64,000 nucleotides of DNA, taken from assembly GCF_003568865.1 (NCBI RefSeq), contig NZ_CP031115.1:1922001-1986000 (forward strand), read 5' to 3'. The first letter of the stretch is position 1. The number at the start of each line of letters is the position of its first letter. This stretch comes from Rubrobacter indicoceani. GTDB taxonomy: Bacteria > Actinomycetota > Rubrobacteria > Rubrobacterales > Rubrobacteraceae. The notes beneath the pieces are model-generated. The model had not been told where the DNA came from, did no database searches, and worked only from the letters and a program-made list of their open reading frames with translations. Both the position numbers and the translations under genes were made by a program. Below, piece by piece: positions 60,933 to 64,000 of the stretch.

Positions 60933-61726
60933 TGGAGGCCGGAGCGGATTCCGGGGTCGTGGCGCGTCCGGCGGGGTTTCTGCGGGACCTGCTCAGCGTT
61001 GCGGGGAGGGCTCTGAGAGCCATACCGAGAGAGCCGGAATCGCTTGTCCCGGCCCTGATAGTCCCGATCTTCTTTTTCGCCGTAAACGTCGGGGCGCTCT
61101 CCGACATCTCGACCTTTGCCGGGGTGGACGACTTTCAGGCGTTTCAGCTTCCGGTCGCGATAGTCTTCGCCGTAACGGGTATCTCACGGGCCTCCTCGCT
61201 TGTAACGGATATACAGTCCGGGTACTTCGACCGGCTGCTGGTCTCGCCGGTCAACCGTTCGAGCCTGCTTCTGGGGTTGATGATCTCGGACTTTGTTCTC
61301 GTCATCGCGCTCTCGGTCCCGGTGCTGCTGCTCGGCTTTATCCTCGGGGTCGGTTTCGCGACCGGGCCGCTCGGCGTGCTGACGTTTTTGCTGATCGCAG
61401 GCGCGTGGGGTCTGGCCTTTACGGGCTTTCCGTACGCGATAGCGCTGCGTACCGGAAACCCGGCGGCGGTCAACTCGTCGTTTATCCTTTTCTTTCCCTT
61501 CGCCTTTCTGACGACGACGTTTCTGCCGCAGGAGGCGCTCACGGGCTGGCTCTCTACCGTTGCGGACTACAACCCGGTAACGTACCTGCTCGCCGGGCTT
61601 CGCTCGCTGATATCGGACGGCTGGAGCACCGATATATTTCCGGCAATCGGGGCGGTGGCGGTTGTCGGGGCGATCTCGTTCGGCCTTGCTTTCTCCGCCC
61701 TCCGGGCAAGGGTGCGCCGTTCGTAG
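60929..61726 (+). CDS. ABC-2 type exporter permease (DrrB-like)
   Basis: A 265-residue permease with six helices in the ABC-2 layout: FFFAVNVGALSD near helix 1, LVTDIQSGYFDRLLVSPVNRSSLL between helices, and the late TTFLPQEALTGWLSTVADYNPVTYLLAGLRSL block. With the upstream ATPase it forms an exporter of an unknown hydrophobic compound, likely under MarR control. Confidence 0.92.
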   Translation: MMEAGADSGVVARPAGFLRDLLSVAGRALRAIPREPESLVPALIVPIFFFAVNVGALSDISTFAGVDDFQAFQLPVAIVFAVTGISRASSLVTDIQSGYFDRLLVSPVNRSSLLLGLMISDFVLVIALSVPVLLLGFILGVGFATGPLGVLTFLLIAGAWGLAFTGFPYAIALRTGNPAAVNSSFILFFPFAFLTTTFLPQEALTGWLSTVADYNPVTYLLAGLRSLISDGWSTDIFPAIGAVAVVGAISFGLAFSALRARVRRS

Positions 61727-61735
61727 CGACCGGGA

Positions 61736-62809
61736 CTATTCCCGGCGAAATCCGTTCCCGGGGAGGTACTTTCTGAACAGGGCCGTGCCGCGAAGCAGGG
61801 CCATCAGAGCCGCCCCGGCCCCGAGAAGCGAGATAAGGGTCAGAAGCATCCCCCCGAGCGGCAGCAGGCCCGCTGCGGCGACTATCGCCGCCCCGACCAC
61901 CGCCGCGAGAACGTTTCCCTGACGATACCCGCCGACGGCGAACACCACCTTGCGCCCGACAAAGAACGCCGCTACAACCGCTCCGAAGGCCACGAGCCCG
62001 AGGTAGAGCGGAGCGATAAGGATCAAGAGCGGCAGCCCGATAACCGAAACAGCGAGGAGCAGCGACGCAACCACCCCCCCGACAACCGAACCGAGGCCCA
62101 CGAGCATGGACCAGCCCGGATGGCTCTCGACCATTCGCGAGGAGGCCGCAAGTTGAGCCGGCGCGACAACCGAGATCAGGATCGAAGCCCCGCAAAGAAG
62201 CCCGGCCCCGAGCAACCAGCCGCTCATCCCCCCGAATACCGAGGGGGCGGTCGCCTCACCGAGCGTCGCACCGGAGACGTTCCCGGCCATCATCCGACCC
62301 CCGACAAGCGCGCCCTCCTCGTACTGACAGAGTCCGGTGCCGCAGTGGACATCCCCCTTTATAACCGCCCCCGGCCCGAGGACCACATCGCCCCGCTCGA
62401 CCTCGATGTTCCCCTCGACGAAATCGTTTACGTACACGTCCCCGAAACCGGCCTCCACGTCGCCGCCGACCGGAGCTTCGACCCGGATGCTCCCTAGGCC
62501 GGACTCGACGTCGCCGCCGACCGGCCCGCGCACGGTGATGTTGCCGACGGTCGAGCTGACATCGCCCTTCACGACCCCGTACACCTCGACCCGACCCATC
62601 GCAGAGGAAACCTCCGGGGCCACCTGGCCCCGCTCGACCACGATCGGACGGTTCGGGTCGACGCCCGACATGTCCGGGACGCCGGGCGTCGCGGCAGAGA
62701 CCGGGCGCGTCGGTATGAGTAGAAACCCCATTAAACCCGTGAGGGTGGCGAGCAGGATCAGGAGGCCGGGCGAACGCCCGACGGCACGACGGGGGACCGC
62801 AGGGGTCAT
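61736..62809 (-). CDS. Membrane protein with bactofilin-like beta-helix domain
   Basis: A 357-residue protein: a cleavable or anchoring N-terminal helix (GLLILLATLTGLMGFLLIP), a stretch of six-residue-period beta-helix (GVVKGDVSSTVGNITVRG, GDVEAGFGDVYVND, PGAVIKGDV) like bactofilins/polymer-forming proteins, then four hydrophobic helices (GWSMLVGLGSVVGGVVASLLL; LPLLILIAPLYLGLVAFGAV). Its ATG overlaps the anti-sigma stop, so it belongs to the sigma operon. The role is unknown; an envelope-stress scaffold is possible. Confidence 0.7.
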   Translation of the reverse strand: MTPAVPRRAVGRSPGLLILLATLTGLMGFLLIPTRPVSAATPGVPDMSGVDPNRPIVVERGQVAPEVSSAMGRVEVYGVVKGDVSSTVGNITVRGPVGGDVESGLGSIRVEAPVGGDVEAGFGDVYVNDFVEGNIEVERGDVVLGPGAVIKGDVHCGTGLCQYEEGALVGGRMMAGNVSGATLGEATAPSVFGGMSGWLLGAGLLCGASILISVVAPAQLAASSRMVESHPGWSMLVGLGSVVGGVVASLLLAVSVIGLPLLILIAPLYLGLVAFGAVVAAFFVGRKVVFAVGGYRQGNVLAAVVGAAIVAAAGLLPLGGMLLTLISLLGAGAALMALLRGTALFRKYLPGNGFRRE

Positions 62810-63369
62810 GCCTCTCTCGTATGCTCCGTGGAGCGAGTTCCCCGAACAAGGGAGTAGACCGCCCCCGCTATCAGGAGATCCACGAAGAACCCGACCCCGA
62901 GCGCAACGAGCACAAAGGGTGCGACAAGCGCCAAAAAGAGCGTCGAGACGTTGGAGGCCGCGGAGATGTAGCCGAAAAGAGACTCGACGCCGCTGGCGAG
63001 TATAAAGATCGGGTTCTCGCCCCCGAAGCTGAGGGCGAGCGTCGTGACGATCAGGATGCCGACCGCCAGAGCGCCCCACATCAACCTCGCGACTAGCGAA
63101 CGGGTCGGCAGGCACATCGCTACCTCACGCCCGACCGAGGACGCACCCTTCAAAGCAGGCCCGGAAGGTGCAGCGACTCCGGCGGCGATGCCGGAGGAAA
63201 ACCCCTCGCTCAGAGCAACCTCGCGCCTGTAGCGGGCGGCGCATTCGGAGCAGGAATCAAGGTGACCGCGCACAAAGTGGCGGCGTTCGGGTGAGAGCGT
63301 TCCCTCCGCGAGGTCGAAGATCTCCTCCGGATCGCAGCATCCGTGCGGTATGCGCTCTTCACGCATCAT
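62806..63369 (-). CDS. Zinc-finger anti-sigma factor, membrane-bound
   Basis: The N-terminal 55 residues hold a zf-HC2 motif (RGHLDSCSECAARYRR, His-x3-Cys-x2-Cys) typical of zinc-binding anti-sigma proteins. Two or three hydrophobic segments follow (LMWGALAVGILIVTTLALSF; LFLALVAPFVLVALGVGFFVDLLIAGAVY). It probably holds the upstream sigma factor at the membrane and releases it on envelope or redox stress. The gene begins three bases after the sigma stop and overlaps the bactofilin-like gene. Confidence 0.85.
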   Translation of the reverse strand: MMREERIPHGCCDPEEIFDLAEGTLSPERRHFVRGHLDSCSECAARYRREVALSEGFSSGIAAGVAAPSGPALKGASSVGREVAMCLPTRSLVARLMWGALAVGILIVTTLALSFGGENPIFILASGVESLFGYISAASNVSTLFLALVAPFVLVALGVGFFVDLLIAGAVYSLVRGTRSTEHTREA

Positions 63370-63371
63370 GG

Positions 63372-63938
63372 CTACCCGGCGACCCCGGCCGCGTCCTTCT
63401 CGGATTCGGTGAGGATCTCACCGACCATGTTCCGGGCGCGAAACAGCCTGCTCTTGACCGCCGAAACGGTGAGCCCGAGGACTTCCGCTATCTCGGCGTA
63501 GCTCATCTCTTCGTCGTAACGCAGCATGAGCGGCACCTGATAGGTCTCCGGCAGGGCTTCCATGGCTACCCGAACCCCGGCCCGACGCTCGGCGTCTATG
63601 GCGTCGGTCTCCGGGCCGCCGGATGAGGCACCGTGGACTTCCTGGTTAAACTCCACTATCTCCTTGCGCCGCCGCAGCGTGTCTATTCCGAGGTTGTTGG
63701 CGATGGCGAGCAGCCAGGTTTTAAACCGGTAATCGGGGTTAAAGGTCTCAAGCTTGTCGTAGGCCTTGAGAAAGGTCTCCTGAACGAGATCCTCGGCGGA
63801 GATCTCCCGCTTTGCGTACGGGTACAGCACCTTTGCAACCAGGCGCTCGTAGCGACGTACCAGCTCTTCGTAGGAACGGGTGTCCCCGGCCAGGGTGCGA
63901 ACGACAAGATCGTTGTCCTCCAAAGCCTCGCGCTTCAC
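63372..63938 (-). CDS. RpoE-like ECF sigma factor
   Basis: A 188-residue sigma factor: region 2 (YEELVRRYERLVAKVLYPY, AEDLVQETFLKAYDKLETF, FKTWLLAIANNLGIDTLRRR), a 25-residue linker, and region 4 (ALPETYQVPLMLRYDEEMSYAEIA, LGLTVSAVKSRLFRARNMV). It is followed by its predicted anti-sigma factor and a bactofilin-like membrane protein. Region 4's SAVKSRLFRAR is a strong helix-turn-helix. The remaining 62 bases to the window edge hold no complete gene. Confidence 0.93.
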   Translation of the reverse strand: MKREALEDNDLVVRTLAGDTRSYEELVRRYERLVAKVLYPYAKREISAEDLVQETFLKAYDKLETFNPDYRFKTWLLAIANNLGIDTLRRRKEIVEFNQEVHGASSGGPETDAIDAERRAGVRVAMEALPETYQVPLMLRYDEEMSYAEIAEVLGLTVSAVKSRLFRARNMVGEILTESEKDAAGVAG

Positions 63939-64000
63939 GGCCAGACCGCGCAGCCGCGCCCGCCAGCCGCCTAGTGCCTGTCCCGTCTGAGCCTGTGCGT

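Overview
This 64 kb window has very high G+C, closely packed genes and many GTG/TTG starts. Its gene neighbourhoods are typical of actinobacteria: polA-rpsA-coaE; eno-pyk-ftsB-DUF501; and rsmI-tatD-rsmA-ispE-glmU-prs-rplY-pth. Together these suggest a deep-branching actinobacterium, most like Rubrobacter. That assignment is inference from gene content and order. No rRNA, CRISPR array, insertion sequence, prophage or origin was seen.

Layout. 1-14 kb is housekeeping on the minus strand: a cut-off lytic transglycosylase, coaE, rpsA, a PolA without proofreading residues, a frameshifted PPOX pseudogene, an odd tRNA with a UAA anticodon, DUF501, ftsB, pyk, eno, a PpiC lipoprotein and mfd. 14-24 kb holds a two-domain lipoprotein, a membrane protein, a PhoR/PhoB-like two-component pair, a thioesterase, an alkylation-repair operon (ECF sigma, MGMT-Ada fusion, MGMT, EamA exporter) and a GntR regulator with a clear operator-promoter. 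23-36 kb is translation, envelope and repair: pth, rplY, prs, glmU, tRNA-Gln, a fused rsmA-ispE frame, tatD, rsmI, recJ, a PLD enzyme, a DUF697 protein and the primary sigma factor. 36-48 kb has an S41 peptidase without its catalytic lysine and an Opp peptide transporter (SBP, oppF, oppD; oppC, oppB) split by three plus-strand genes: a circularly permuted ATP-grasp, a GATase-II/asparagine-synthase amidotransferase and a DUF1028 Ntn-hydrolase-like protein. 48-56 kb is accessory: two large secreted glycine-rich repeat proteins, a 72-residue peptide with an LPDR-type leader followed by a UUCG terminator, a PqqD-like/M50 membrane metalloprotease, a 111-residue unknown and an orphan LuxR-type regulator. 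56-64 kb has a Tat-exported peptide-binding protein, MarR with a divergent TspO-like gene and a DrrAB-type ABC exporter, and a sigma/anti-sigma/bactofilin-like cassette.

Two candidate new systems stand out. First, the three-gene island at 41.7-45.8 kb looks like a ligase-amidase-hydrolase set for an amidated small peptide or osmolyte. It is a variation on N-acetylglutaminylglutamine amide synthesis, with a different ligase and a different hydrolase, and it sits inside a peptide transporter. Second, the 53.5-56.4 kb island looks like a ribosomal-peptide system: precursor, attenuating terminator, protease with a leader-recognition-like domain, and regulators that share a GGGTTAGT box. It lies beside repeat-rich surface proteins. 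Both are inferences from sequence and gene order.
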